A stretch of 64,000 nucleotides of DNA from Dysidea avara (Eukaryota; Porifera; Demospongiae; Dictyoceratida; Dysideidae): the NCBI RefSeq assembly GCF_963678975.1, contig NC_089277.1, forward strand, positions 18,056,757 through 18,120,756, read 5' to 3'. How positions within the stretch are numbered: position 1 is the stretch's first letter; the number at the start of each line of letters is the position of its first letter. Below, one piece after another: positions 21,247-32,400 of the stretch. The notes beneath the pieces were generated by a model. That model was not told the DNA's origin, ran no database searches, and worked only from the letters and a program-made list of their open reading frames with translations. A program made the translations under genes and the position numbers.

Positions 21247-23130
21247 TTAATCAAAATGATAGAAAGGCCATAATGGGAACAGATCAGTTCCATGATGAAA
21301 TTCACACACACAGTGGTAGCCCTGAGTTATCATAAAAGTACCAACGGTGAACAGCTTTCTACTAGAAAATCTTCTCTCAAGATGTTTTCTCACATTATCT
21401 TTAGATTTGATTCCTCCATATATATTTTCATATATCAACTGCTGTGCATGGACTTTAAGGGTCAAAAGTCCAGTAGAATTCATAATGAGGTTGCTAACTC
21501 CTTCAACAGTGACTGAATTTACTGACAAGACAACATGCAGTAATCTACCATGAGTAGATACTGTCTCCATAAAGATGTCAGGGATATTAGTACTTCCTGA
21601 CTTTATGTAAACTTGTTGCAATTGAGTTGTAAATACTGGTGAGATTAGTAGACAATTGTATGATAAACAAGACAAAATCATGAGCTTCTTGCAGCCATTT
21701 ATAACCTCCTGTAAGAGATTAGAGTGCTGACCATCACCAACTAGCCAACAGTACTTCAGCATTGGAAAGTGAGACAATAACGACCACTTTATTTCACCTT
21801 CTTCACACACTTCACAATCGCCAGTGCATGAAGGTTCCAACTGTATTGCTTTCAATGTGGAGCATTCTTGAAACACACTGATCAATTTTTCCTCACAAAC
21901 ATCATTACAGTTATGGTACAAAGTACAAATATCTACAGCTAGATGAGTTAACTTCATTTGACTAACAATCTCCCACATTCTAACGTGATCTTCCATTTGC
22001 TCAATAGATATAAATAGTAAGCTCAGTCCACACAGATCACGACAGTGGCAGGCAATTGTTTGGAGACCTTGTAAACTTGATAAACAATCCATATTACCTT
22101 CCAGGCTAAGACGCTGAAGATTGGGACAAGCAATAGCAACTTGTTCCAAGTGCCCTGAATGAAGTGAACGAATATATGCAAAGTTAAACTCAGTGATACA
22201 ATTCAAAGTATTGACCATTTTATTCAATACAATATTTCTGCGACGAAAAATTCTACACACACTGGGTGATCCAGTATCTGCTTTGTAAACTAGTTTACCA
22301 TTACAAACGCCACTTGTTACTACTAAGAGATCCAAATCTAAGCCCAATATTCCTAAATCACTTGCTTTCACAAATGGTAGGTTAGCTGTTGCACCAATCT
22401 CCAACTGAAACTCTGGCAAAGATGAGATTAATCTTAGTGGTATGCTATAGCTGTAATAGTATTTGAAACAAGATGTATAATTTATCAGAGGTGTAAAATT
22501 CCAATCTAAAAATGACTCGATAAGACGTGTTTCATCATCAATCTCAAACATTTCAGTGATCAAATTCAAATTGTATGGAATAAAATTGTTTTTCATCCAC
22601 TCTTGTATCCATGGTATACACAAGGAATGTTTTTGTTTCAGTACATGCACTGTGAGTTCCTTCAACCCACCAATCTGAAGCAATGGCTTGATATCAGCAC
22701 TTAACTGAACTTCTAACTTCTCTAAGTGATCCATTTGCTGTACAGCAATTCTAAGCTCATTAAGGTCCACCTCATCTTCTGGTGGTAGACAAAGCTGTGT
22801 TACATTGCTACACAGTATCAACATTTGAAATAGCTTAGTTGGGGTCACGTGATCAGGGAACACTAATCGTTTGATGTAGTCTCCACAAGCCTTCAACACG
22901 TTCATTACAGAACGTTCCTCTCGACAATCATAAAGTGGCCAAACAAACTCACTCCACAATGATGGTGTTTCGCTCACAACTCGTAGTGTGCGTGAAACGC
23001 ATCGCAGCTTTGCTTTGTCGCGTGCCGTTGATAGAAAGGAGATGATGTAAACTAGCAGCTCCACAGGAAGACTTAAGACATTATTGAATTTTCTCGAGCT
23101 ATCTTCACATTCTGCTTTGCACTTGTCCAT
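21247..23130 (-). CDS. F-box/LRR protein, family member 1
   Basis: An intronless reading frame of 627 codons, starting at ATG 23130 (MDKCKAECEDSSRK). The open frame extends upstream without another ATG. Residues about 17-62 form an F-box (LSLPVELLVYIISFLSTARD, then RCVSRTLRVVSETPSLWSEF), which in known proteins binds SKP1 within SCF ubiquitin ligases. The rest is leucine-rich-repeat-like (CPNLQRLSLEGN, LQGLQTIACHCRDLCGLSL), the presumed substrate-binding part. All family members share LLQIGGLKELTVHV, a cysteine pair near residue 436 (CEVCEEGE), METVS.HG and a C-terminal TDLFPLWP. It has paralogs at 33139-35037 and 45656-47485. The inverted repeat of a pogo-like transposon begins only 40 bp upstream of the ATG, so promoter and 5' UTR must be short or transposon-derived. 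The substrate is unknown. Confidence 0.85.
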   Translation of the reverse strand: MDKCKAECEDSSRKFNNVLSLPVELLVYIISFLSTARDKAKLRCVSRTLRVVSETPSLWSEFVWPLYDCREERSVMNVLKACGDYIKRLVFPDHVTPTKLFQMLILCSNVTQLCLPPEDEVDLNELRIAVQQMDHLEKLEVQLSADIKPLLQIGGLKELTVHVLKQKHSLCIPWIQEWMKNNFIPYNLNLITEMFEIDDETRLIESFLDWNFTPLINYTSCFKYYYSYSIPLRLISSLPEFQLEIGATANLPFVKASDLGILGLDLDLLVVTSGVCNGKLVYKADTGSPSVCRIFRRRNIVLNKMVNTLNCITEFNFAYIRSLHSGHLEQVAIACPNLQRLSLEGNMDCLSSLQGLQTIACHCRDLCGLSLLFISIEQMEDHVRMWEIVSQMKLTHLAVDICTLYHNCNDVCEEKLISVFQECSTLKAIQLEPSCTGDCEVCEEGEIKWSLLSHFPMLKYCWLVGDGQHSNLLQEVINGCKKLMILSCLSYNCLLISPVFTTQLQQVYIKSGSTNIPDIFMETVSTHGRLLHVVLSVNSVTVEGVSNLIMNSTGLLTLKVHAQQLIYENIYGGIKSKDNVRKHLERRFSSRKLFTVGTFMITQGYHCVCEFHHGTDLFPLWPFYHFD

Positions 23131-23613
23131 GTCACACGAGAGGTCCCACGTGGTCAAATCAACAGTGAGCCTTATCCGAAATTACGTCACAGACATAAAA
23201 TGACCCGGCGCTGTAGTATGAGGACGTTCGTAAAATTTGTATGAACGACTATGAGAAGAAAAATTTTGAACGGCGATATCTCAGCTAAGACGGAAGATAT
23301 CGAGCAAGTATGGTTATAAATTAGATGAAAGAATAGAGTAAACGGGGGGGGGGGTCCGGATACTTTTTTTTTTAAATTCTGTGTACGATGTTAACTACAT
23401 TTATATTTCTCGGTCATTTGATCGTTTATAACGTTCATCTTCAAGCTTTCTTTGGTACCATTTAAAAGTAATAAAGCGATCTCCATTCAAGTGGCAGCTC
23501 GCTCCTTTCTTACCGGTGCGCACAAATTTCGCTCTCAAACTTTTAGCTGAAGTTCATTCAATTTTCTAGCGTGCTCAATTCAGAGTTAAGGGAGCCACCG
23601 TGTCTGATAAATA

Positions 23614-24613
23614 GTGGGAAACGGAATACTAGCACAGCTTCTCCTGGAGACCTTCCCATCTCACATTGCCACCCTTTGGAAAAGCTTAAAGCCCGAGTAT
23701 TGCCAAGGAGGGCTTAAAGGAACAGGGTTATTCCCGTTGTCAAGGGAACGCATCATTAAAAGGCTTCCACCATCATCTTCACACGAAAAGTCAAGCGAGG
23801 GAAAGGATCTAAAACACGTTACCTGCAGTAGTTGGGGCACTCAAATGCCAATAACTCCTATCGTACAGACTCAAGTTACCCAGTACTTTGGTGTACTGCA
23901 GGGGCGGATCCAGGGGGGGTTCAAAGGGTTCCATGGAACCCCCCTTTTGAAAGAGCTTCTCTTACTCAAGATACTATAATAGAGCAGTCACAGTATTTTT
24001 AAGAGGAGCAGTGTAGCAAGCTACATGTGGAGTTATTAATAAGGAAATATATATAGTTGGTGAGGGTATCCATGGTGAGGGGCAGCTATTGTCAGCAAGT
24101 GATGACTTTTTTTTTTTTTTTTGGTCTTCAACATACAGCTAGGCAGAAGTTCCAAGTCCAGAGTGAAACCCCCCTTTTAAAAAGTCTGGATCTGCCCCTG
24201 TACTGCATATCCAAAAGGAAATTAAGGCCTGAGAAAGGAACACAATAAAATGAAGATATGTCTTGAAGGAGAAGCCATAACATCAGATAATTTGTTGGAA
24301 TCTTAGAAGATCAACAGGCAGCAAAGAAAGAGAAAGGAAAGAAGGCTAGCACTACTGATTGTGAAGGTTAGTGCATAATGATGCATACGGATAAATATTT
24401 AAAATTGCTACATATATTTAAACAGTGGATGAAAATATTTGTCAATTCTGCAATGCACACTTTGATGATGAGGACGACGATGACCAACAGGCATGGATTG
24501 GATGTGACAAAAAGGGATGTGATAGGTGGTACCATTATTGGTGTGCAGGATTCCCTGAGATGCCAGCATCATCCAAGAGATTTGTTTGTCGTCACTGTAA
24601 AAGAAAGAAATAG
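23614..24613 (+). pseudogene. Pogo-like transposase remnant with C-terminal PHD finger
   Basis: The first block (LLETFPSHIATLWKSLKPEY, then GLKGTGLFPLSRERIIKRLP) matches the tail of pogo/Tigger-type DDE transposases, where a 'G.r.tGLfPl' segment follows the catalytic core. The frame is cut by the hAT MITE at 23901-24199 and continues in broken form (GEAITSDNLLES, QQAAKKEKGKKAS). A separate exon at about 24423-24613 after an AG acceptor encodes an intact PHD finger with all zinc ligands: CQFC, CDKKGCDRWYHYWC and CRHC, ending KRKK and a stop. PHD fingers usually read histone H3 tails. The catalytic domain is gone, so it cannot transpose. Confidence 0.75.
23901..24199. mobile_element. hAT MITE with 8-bp duplication GTACTGCA
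   Basis: GTACTGCA is present at 23893-23900 and 24200-24207. The ends GGGGCGGATCCAGG and CTGGATCTGCCCC are inverted repeats. Inside are an ATAATAGAGCAGTCACAGTA motif and a TTTTTTTTTTTGGT tract, both shared with the copy at about 32424-32690. An exact 8-bp duplication is diagnostic of hAT-type integration. Removing it restores continuity of the transposase frame (VTQYFGVL..). Confidence 0.9.
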
Positions 24614-27600
24614 TTACTTATTAAAACATTTCTGATTGTCATGATCACTTATACTATTCTTATAAACGCCAACGCAATCATATTGAGCTTTGTGATCCGG
24701 TGAGCCTGTACCTTTCACCATCCACAATGGTTAAACTACAAACCAAATCACAAAATAAACATCAGAAATGAAATCAGGACATCGCAAAACCGGTGTAGGG
24801 ACAGAAAACAACACAGCAAACATCAGTATTGAAGTGTAATGCTTCTTTCCGGAAACCCCATAATACTTACGCGCGCAAAGTTGGAAATCGATTTGGATTC
24901 TAAGAGCGTTTAAGAAAAACCAAGTAGATACAAAGTAACCCTCTATAATAAAGTTTATTCACTATTTGGAAAAAGCCCTATACTTTTGCGGTACAGGCGT
25001 AAATCCCGTAGTACCTAAAAGTTTGTCCGGATACCCACCCCATTTACTCTAGGAATCTAGCGTTGTTTTGAAAATCAACCAAAAATCGATTTTACGTACT
25101 TATTGTAATGTCTTATAGCCATACCTGCTAGTTTGAGTTCAATGTCTTCCTTCTTGGCTGAGATATTGCCGTTCAAAAATTTTCTTCCCATAGTCACCCA
25201 TACAAATTTTACGAATGTCCCCACACTACAGCGGCCATTTTTATGTCTGTGACATAATTTCAGATAAGGGTGTGTGACCCGGCGGGTTCAGTAGTGATGC
25301 TTTTTATTTATTTATTATTTGCTTTACAGCATACATACAACAAGATACGTATAGTATAAACATTAGTAGTCCTTAAAATCTAGTGTATGCTGAAGGTCCG
25401 TGCCAGTGGCCAGGAGTAATGGGTGATCAAAGTTGGGAGGGTTACGGGTGAGTTATGAGTTATATAAAAACTCATTTAAAGTAAGGGTTACGGGTGATCA
25501 AAGTTGGGAGGTTTGAGGGACTTATTACAATTACAACAGGGACAAACAAGAAAAAGTGCATGCATTGTCAGGATCAAAATTTAGTTCAAAATGATTCCAT
25601 AGAAAGTTTGTAAGTTTGTACTTGATAGTAGGTAGGCTAAGATTGTAATTTATTATTGGTAAAACATTCCATATACGAGGGAGTCTGTTGAAATAGAAGT
25701 TGCTGCTGGAAACATTAGTATTTCTTATGTATTGCAGTTTACCAGATCGTGTGTTTCCTGAAGTGAATTTAATAATATAGTCAGTGATATTAAACGCATT
25801 TGTAGGGGCTTTAAGGCTTTTGATAAAAAACATCATGTCACAGATGTCCAAAACATACATTAAAGGCAAAATTTTGAGCTCAAGTAGTCGAGATTTATAG
25901 TTGCTGGTATAGTCATTCAATATGTACTTCGTTGTGCGATGCTGAACCTGTTCTAGTTGTCTGATATCTTTTAATAAATATGGTTTCCATAGTGTTGGAT
26001 AAAACATTAATTGGGATCTGACTAGCGATATATATATAGATGTTTCTTGGATATAGCAGTTATGTTAGTTGAAAAAGAATGTCGTAATAAGCCTAACATC
26101 CGATAAGCCTTTGATATTATGTGTTGGTGGTGGGGTCTCCAGTCTAAATCTGATGAGATAATGATACCCAGATCTCTATGAGTAGTCACTGACCTTGGAT
26201 ATAACATTGTTGCCTATAGAGTATTTGCAGGTGAGGTTTAAAAGACATGAATGAAATTTTGGAAAGACTGAACAGTAGATCAGAGTTAATACTCCATCCA
26301 TCTAGATTATCTACATCCTTTTGCAAATCTAGACTGTCATTTGTATCAGTTATAGTCTTAAAGCACTTTGTGCCGTCTGCAAATAGTAATTATATTGAAG
26401 TCAATACATGGTCTGGTAGATCGTTAATGTAGACAAGAAACAGTAGAGGGCCCAAGATGCTGCCCTGATAAGACTGGTAGGAAATCAGAAAATTTATTAT
26501 TTATCTTTACGCACTGTTGATGGTGTAGGAGATAGAATTTAGACCATAGCCATACCAAATCTATTTAGTTTTAGCAATAGTTGATTATGAGGCACACTGT
26601 CAAATGCTTTACGAAAGTCCAAATATATAACGTCAGTTTGATGGTTAGTATTTATTACTTGGTTGAAAAGGATAAGCAATTGTTGAATTACAGATCTATT
26701 TTTGAGGAATCCAAATTGTGCAGATGAAATAAATTTGTTGAGATGGTCAATAATTTTATCATATATCAATTTTTCAAGTACTTTTGAGGTATTACATAAC
26801 AATGATATAGGACGGTAATTTGTAACTGATCCTCTGTCACCAGACTTAAATATGGGAATTACAGTGTGAGTGCACCATTCTAGTGGAATAACATGTTTGC
26901 GAAGTAAAAGGTTGAACAAATAGTGTAGTGGTCTATAGAGAAATGAAGCACAATTTTTCAGAATCTTTGGCCCGATTCCATCAATACCAACTGTCTTATG
27001 TGGGTCCAATGAGTTAAGAATGTTAAAAGTATCTTCTTCAGAAATATCATTAAATTTTGAAACTAAATGTTGTTGGGTGCTAGAGTCTAGAGGCTCACTA
27101 GGAGGGGGTTGGTTAATATTAGTAGTAGTGAACACAGAGTAAAAGTAATTATTAAACAATCATGCCTTTTGCTTATCATTGGTTGTGCTGTTATCATTAT
27201 AATACACAGTGTGTGGGATAGGATCAGATTTAGTCAAACTTCTGATGTAGCTAAATATCTTGGGTTGATTGGTAGTAGCGAAGTCATTAATAAGCTTAGA
27301 TTGATATGCAGATCGAGCAGCTGAGGCTTCCTCTGCAGCTTCAAACTCAGCAGCCTGCAATCTATCTTTGATATGAGGTGTGGGAGATTTTGAGTACCGC
27401 TTTCTAAGTGAACGAAGACATTTGATTTTATGCTTTAAGCTTGGGATAAACCATTTAGGAAAATCATTGAGTTTTATCTTGATTTGTGGAACAAACTGGT
27501 GAATTGCATCACGTAGAATTTCTTTAATTAAAGCCCATATAAATTCTACATCAGACGAATTAAAGCAGAGAGAAAAGTCAACATGTGAAAGGTATTCATT

Positions 27601-28014
27601 TCATGGGCGTAGGAACAGGGGGGGCCACAGGGCCAGGGCCCCCCCTAGTCTGTGGCCATGGATAGATAATAGGCCAGGGCCCCTCCAGTTTGCAGCAGGG
27701 ATCATTTTTACAGTAATGCACCATCTGACACGTAATAATTATAGATCATGGACGCTGATAAGCTATGTTCCTTCCTCACCGAGTGAAATGTTGGTCATAG
27801 TATATTTGAAATAATATTAGAAGCGCTTAAAATGCTGTGATAATAAGCTACACCTCACGTGTGATTCGTGTTAGAAAATAATTAAAGAACTGTGCAGCTG
27901 CAGAGAGTTAACTATATCTCAGTCTCACTGTCAGAAAACTTTGTCAGAATTAATTCGTAGTCATGGTAGACCTATTTCAATGAGTCCAGTTGTTAGTGAA
28001 GGAGCTTCAGAGTC

Positions 28015-28101
28015 TAGCTCGGCTTCTAGCTCGGCTTCTAGCTCGGCTTCTAGCTCGGCTTCTAGCTCGGCTTCTAGCTCGGCTTCTAGCTCGGCTTCTA
28101 G
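28015..28101 (+). repeat. 12-bp minisatellite
   Basis: About seven copies of TCTAGCTCGGCT, in frame with an ORF, giving Ser-Ser-Ala-Ser repeats. Confidence 0.9.
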
Positions 28102-28492
28102 CGGTTCCCAAGCGGTTCTAGCTGAGGTAGTATTGTTCTAGCCCTGGCTCTATCACTAATAACGAACCTGTGATGGAGGAAGCTGAATCAGAGCAGTCCC
28201 ACTGTTCCCCCTGCACCTCGCCCTGCACTTTCCAGGCAACTACGGATCTGCAAACTAACACAGAATGTAGCTAATAGCTACTCAGGGGGGGATGTTAATT
28301 CATTAATTCATCCATATAAGTAGTTTATAACTAGCTATCCTATCTATGTGTATTTCTGGGGGTATATTTAACAACATGAAATTACTCAAGTAACAGCCCC
28401 TTAAAAGCCTTATTATTGTGTTATGTGATGTCATCATTCTATCACATCATTAACGTGGTATACAAGGCTGCTATAAGATTACTTATCTAGCA

Positions 28493-28834
28493 CAGCGGCG
28501 GAGGAAGTAGTTGATATGAGGGGGGGCTGGGCTGACCCAGACTTATTTCTATAGTTTGGTAAGGTGAGACCAAAAAAAAAAAAAAAAAAAGGTCGCAACC
28601 AACTGACAAGAGCTTTTCACCTCACCAGCTACCATTTCTAGCTGATAAACTACATAAAAATCCTTTCATAGCTCGCTACACACTGACTACTTTATTAGAG
28701 TGACTGCTCTATTAGACGGTATCTCGATCTTTATCACGGTTTTCAGCCCCACTCCAAGAAAGATAATTTCGGTGTGATATCATTCTGAGGGGGGGCTTTA
28801 GCCCCCTAGCCCCCCCCCCTTTCTGCCGCCTATG
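28493..28834. mobile_element. hAT MITE with 8-bp duplication ATCTAGCA
   Basis: ATCTAGCA is found exactly at 28485-28492 and 28835-28842. The ends CAGCGGCGGAGGAAG and CTTTCTGCCGCCTATG are imperfect inverted repeats. The interior has an A18 run, a CTCTATTAGA motif and GC-rich flanks. It is nested inside 27605-29402. Confidence 0.85.
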
Positions 28835-28997
28835 ATCTAGCATAACTGATTATTGGCTAAAATTGCCTCCAGATTCAACCGCCGGCATTAACTAGAGTCC
28901 ATTTGGTTCTACTTGGGGGTACTTAGAGATAATGAGTCACTCTCTAGAATTCCTATGGATATATTAAATACATGAAAATATCAAGGAGAAAACATCC

Positions 28998-29090
28998 TGA
29001 CCGCCTGGTAGACTCCTGTAAGCGTTCAAGCGTAAATCGGAAGGCTGCAGGTTCGAGGCTACCTAGGTCCAGTTAAGAATTTTTTCTCCT
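28998..29090 (+). repeat. tRNA-derived SINE head
   Basis: The CCTGGTAGACTCC and GGAAGGCTGCAGGTTCGAGGC stretches resemble the A and B boxes of RNA polymerase III tRNA promoters in a typical tRNA-SINE head. No intact cloverleaf acceptor stem is evident, so it is not called as a functional tRNA. Confidence 0.45.
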
Positions 29091-29480
29091 TTCTGCAACT
29101 TTTCAAACACACCTTAAGTAGCTAATGTCTCAGTGTCTAATGTCTTTGATCACCTTCAGCACTTGTGTTGTAAAGCTTTAATAAATAATAAAAAAAATAA
29201 ATTAAACCGCATAGCTCCTATTTTTCAAAATTTTCCTGGGGGGGGGGCATGCCCCCAGACCCCCCCAGAGGGAGAGCATGCTCTGAGCGCGCCCCACGCA
29301 CTGTGCATGTACCCACAAGCAGCCACCCCCCCCCCCCCCCCCCACCACCGCCCCAGCCACCAGCAGCGGTCCCCCTATAGTTTTTTGCTTTGCTACGCCC
29401 CTGCATTTATTGAATCAAAGTCTGCCTTAGAGTAATCATATAAAGTTTGAAAAGAAGGGAAAATATTTAGTTATAGGAAT

Positions 29481-30097
29481 AAAAAGAACTTTTAGAGGGA
29501 CTGTGGATACAGGTGACTCATGCCGGTATATATAGTATTGCAGATCAAGTCACCACCTGGCTTTACTGCCGAGTTTTCTGCATTCAAATCTCACAGTACT
29601 GACTCCCAGCTTCATGTGTACAGGTTTTAGCCTTCTTGTTAGTGTGATAAACCTGACGGCACCTGCTCTTACATGACTGCATCAAAAGGCGGCCCGGGCG
29701 CCGACAGACTGATAGTGGAACTTCTTTATAAAGAACACCCCACCCATCTTGAAAAGTGATCTTATCCTGGTGTAGTTATGGAGTCAGACTTTAATTCATT
29801 CCTTATGCCAAGTTATGGAGATTTTTCTATCATTTTATTTCCATGCACGCAACTTGAATGTGTGTCCACTTTTAATCAGCCATATGCCAAGTAATGAAAT
29901 TTTACAGATGCAACTACTAGTCCAATAGAGTCCCCAGTACTATTCTTATAAATGAACAGGAGAGGAGGAGTGTTTATAGTGATGTGGAGAAGGTGTATGC
30001 TACTGGTGTTTGTGGTTGTTTTCAAGAATTGGCTCATGAGTTTATAACTTTTAAAAAAAAAGATAGATTTGGGTTGGAACAATGTTTATGCAGACTG
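29481..30097. other. Intergenic, no gene seen
   Basis: No supported ORF. A stretch at 29545-29720 with CATTCAAATCTC and a GC-rich GGCGGCCCGGGCGCCG could be another SINE, but the evidence is weak. Confidence 0.3.
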
Positions 30098-30618
30098 CAG
30101 TGGCAGATCTAGAATTTTTAAAAGGGGGTTTCTGCTCGAGTTTCTGAAAGTTGGTATAACTGAATAAGGCATCTGATGACACTTCTCCAGAAAATTTTGA
30201 GATTTTAGAAGTTCTGAGATCAGATTTTAGGCTACTTTTAGTTAGCAATTAGCTATACAATAAATCCAATGCTTTAAACTGTAAATACTATAATTAACTA
30301 TAGGGCAAAGAGTGGCTATAACATAAGCTGTAGCTTCGATTGCTCTATTAGAGTGGTTACTTGACTGCTCTATTAGAGTATCTCGATCGTTTTTAATGCA
30401 GTGGGAGATGAAAAGTGAAGTGTTGCTGAGGGTTTAATAGCTATAAATGGTGTCAGTTAAATGAAGCTGCATGCATGCTGCTGAAATACAGTAGTATATA
30501 GTTGTTTGCTATGACAAATTGTCAGTACAACAATGTTTATGTATTTAGACTTCTACTGAGCTAATTTTAAAAGGGGGTTTCTGTCGAAACCCCAGAAACC
30601 CATCTAAATCCGCCACTG
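30098..30618. mobile_element. hAT-like MITE (CAGTGGCAGATC..GATTTAGCCACTG type)
   Basis: The left end CAGTGGCAGATCTAG and the right end AAATCCGCCACTG are inverted, with AAAAGGGGGTTTCTG blocks just inside each. A pair of CTCTATTAGAG motifs lies at 30343 and 30368. No exact target duplication was established. Confidence 0.6.
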
Positions 30619-30996
30619 GACACTGAGATGCATGCAGGCTTCGTTTTTCATTGTTGCATGTGAGGCCAACATTTTATGCACAGCTAGTACAGAATGTGAT
30701 GGCACATAAGGTGATGATCATTACACTAAGCCCAGAAAATTAATAGCAACAAAAAAGCTAGCTTGTACTGATAAGGAGCACTAAGATTAAAATCTAGTTG
30801 ATAATCCTTCTGTATTTTTACTATAGTGTTCTAATGTTATTCGCTATATGTGCATGTACTATATAGCCTATTACATGGTATTATAGCTAAATTAACAGAG
30901 TAGACTATTGTGGCTATTTTGTTATGATGATTAGGTTGTGACCAGTTCGTTATAATTATTCAACAAGTTTTAGGGGATTATAGTACATACAATTTA

Positions 30997-31515
30997 CAAA
31001 GTTGGGGTAGTTACTTCAGAAAAGTAGCTAGTTATTAGTTACTTTTATCCAATGTAACTCAGTTACAGTTATAGTTACTTTTAAAAATGTAATTAAGTAT
31101 CTAGTTACTAGTTACTTCATATATAAGTTATGCTTGTTGTTAACTTTTGTGATATGATTATTTGCCCAGAGCAAGGGAGAAAAGAAGTATATATAATAAT
31201 TATATGGACACTTTCTGAAAATAATGATTCTGTAGCCATTTCAGCTCAGTTTCAACTGTTACGTCTGTTACTCAAGCTGAATCATGAAGAACAGTACACA
31301 GAAAGCGTCTACTTGATGTGGCTGTAGCACAAAAATTGAAGTGCTCTCACTTTTAAAGCATAATTACCTATATGTAACTAGTTACTATAGTAACTTAGTT
31401 ACTTTTCAGCAGTTGTAACTAGTTACAAAGCAAGTAACTAGTTATATTACTAATTACTTTATAAAGTAATTAGTTGCATAACTTAGTTACAAAGTAACTA
31501 GTTACCCCAACTCTG
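30997..31515. mobile_element. MITE rich in GTAACTAGTTAC
   Basis: The left end CAAAGTTGGGGTAGTTACTT and the right end GTAACTAGTTACCCCAACTC are inverted repeats. The interior is dominated by TAACTAGTTA units on both strands. The same GAGTTGGGGTA terminus reappears at 63744-63763. Confidence 0.75.
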
Positions 31516-31678
31516 CATACAAACATGACCATGCATTGCCTGCCAGCTTTTGCATGCAAATTAGACATCATCTTAGTTTATGATATGCAAACTATACATG
31601 AATTGAAAATAGAACCTTTACAGTCAGTATTGTGTGCATACACATATACATGTATAGTACCTTATATACAGGGCTGCC

Positions 31679-31822
31679 AACAAGGGGGGGCAACTGGGGC
31701 AATTTTCCCTGGGCCCCAGGTACCAAGGCTACATTATCCACATATAACTGTAGTTATAGGGTCCCACATTATTGATTTGCCCCGGGCTCCCCAAATTTTC
31801 TTGAATTCTCTTGGCGGTCCTG
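31679..31822. mobile_element. 144-bp hAT-like MITE
   Basis: It runs from CAGGGCTGCCAACAAG to CTCTTGGCGGTCCTG. CTTATATA (31671-31678) and CTTATATG (31823-31830) match at seven of eight positions, as a slightly diverged target duplication. Confidence 0.7.
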
Positions 31823-32400
31823 CTTATATGTATATCCTACTTCAGATTTTGCAGCACAATAAATATTTGTGAGCCAACTTAACCTTCTGGTTCTGCCATA
31901 CTATAATTTTTCTACACATTATCATCATCTTAAAGTTGTTTGCATAATATTCATTGGAGCCATGGAGCTAGACGAATTGCTGATGACCAATGTGTATAGC
32001 TACACCAATTTTAATATACATATTCAACAGTGTATATTGTAATTATTATCTGGTAATTTTCAAAAAGAATACTTTCAACAACAAACATTTCAAATGCTAT
32101 ATTGGATGCAGTTAAAATGGCCTTAATTTTTAACCAGGAAAAATTTCAGAAGAACAATAAATATGTGAATCACATCTGCAAAATGATGTCCAGGGGCATG
32201 AACGATGTCTGCATGGGTTTAATTTGTCAATATGTGTTATATGAGACCAGCCTTTTAGTCAAGCTTCTTGTTAAACTACATTTACACAGCAATTTAGACC
32301 CAAGATAAGGTTGTTGGAGTAGGTGTCAGCTACAACATGTTGATCGATGGAGCTTTGATCATTGTCATTTTTATCAGGTGACTGTTGGTTTAGAGATGTG

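Larger units (their letters stand above)
23170..25269. mobile_element. Pogo/Tigger-like DNA transposon with long inverted ends
   Basis: The left end (CCTTATCCGAAATTACGTCA) and the reverse complement of the right end (CCTTATCTGAAATTATGTCA) align for about 190 bp, including ACAGACATAAA.TG and TTTGAACGGC.ATATCTCAGC. The interior contains remnants of a DDE-type transposase C-terminus followed by a PHD finger (23614-24613). TIR termini and internal gene are consistent with one ~2.1-kb element, now defective. A hAT MITE (23901-24199) is inserted in its gene. Confidence 0.75.
27605..29402. mobile_element. hAT-like element inserted in the LINE
   Basis: The ends CATGGGCGTAGGAACAGGGG and TTTGCTACGCCCCTG are inverted repeats. 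The LINE reading frame (DFDSINEYLSHVDF) is continuous across the two flanks once this segment is removed, with AAATG (LINE strand) repeated on both sides. Inside, plus-strand ORF 27941-28141 (MSELIRSHGRPISMSP plus a serine-rich minisatellite) and a later CSPCTSPC stretch could be the decayed N-terminus of a transposase. Two other repeats are nested in it (28493-28834 and 28998-29070). Confidence 0.65.
25290..29480 (-). mobile_element. L2/CR1-like LINE, interrupted
   Basis: Minus-strand fragments read in order: YDYSKADFDSINEYLS (split by the insertion 27605-29402), KWFIPSLKHKIKCLRSLRKR, then the RT with VGIDGIGPKILKNCAS, VIPIFKSGDRGSVTNYRPIS, AQFGFLKNRSV and YLDFRKAFDSVPHNQLLLK. A deleted middle lacks the FADD box. 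The C-terminal part has HRDLGIIISSDLDWRPHHQH, LEQVQHRTTKYILNDY and a tail ending FDPDNACTFSCL. Several frameshifts are present. The 3' end is an (AAATA)n-like tract near 25298-25318. The upstream endonuclease is missing or unreadable beyond 29480. Confidence 0.85.

Noticed and set aside
28998-29070. Functional tRNA gene
   Set aside because: A- and B-box-like sequences are present but no convincing cloverleaf; better explained as a SINE head.
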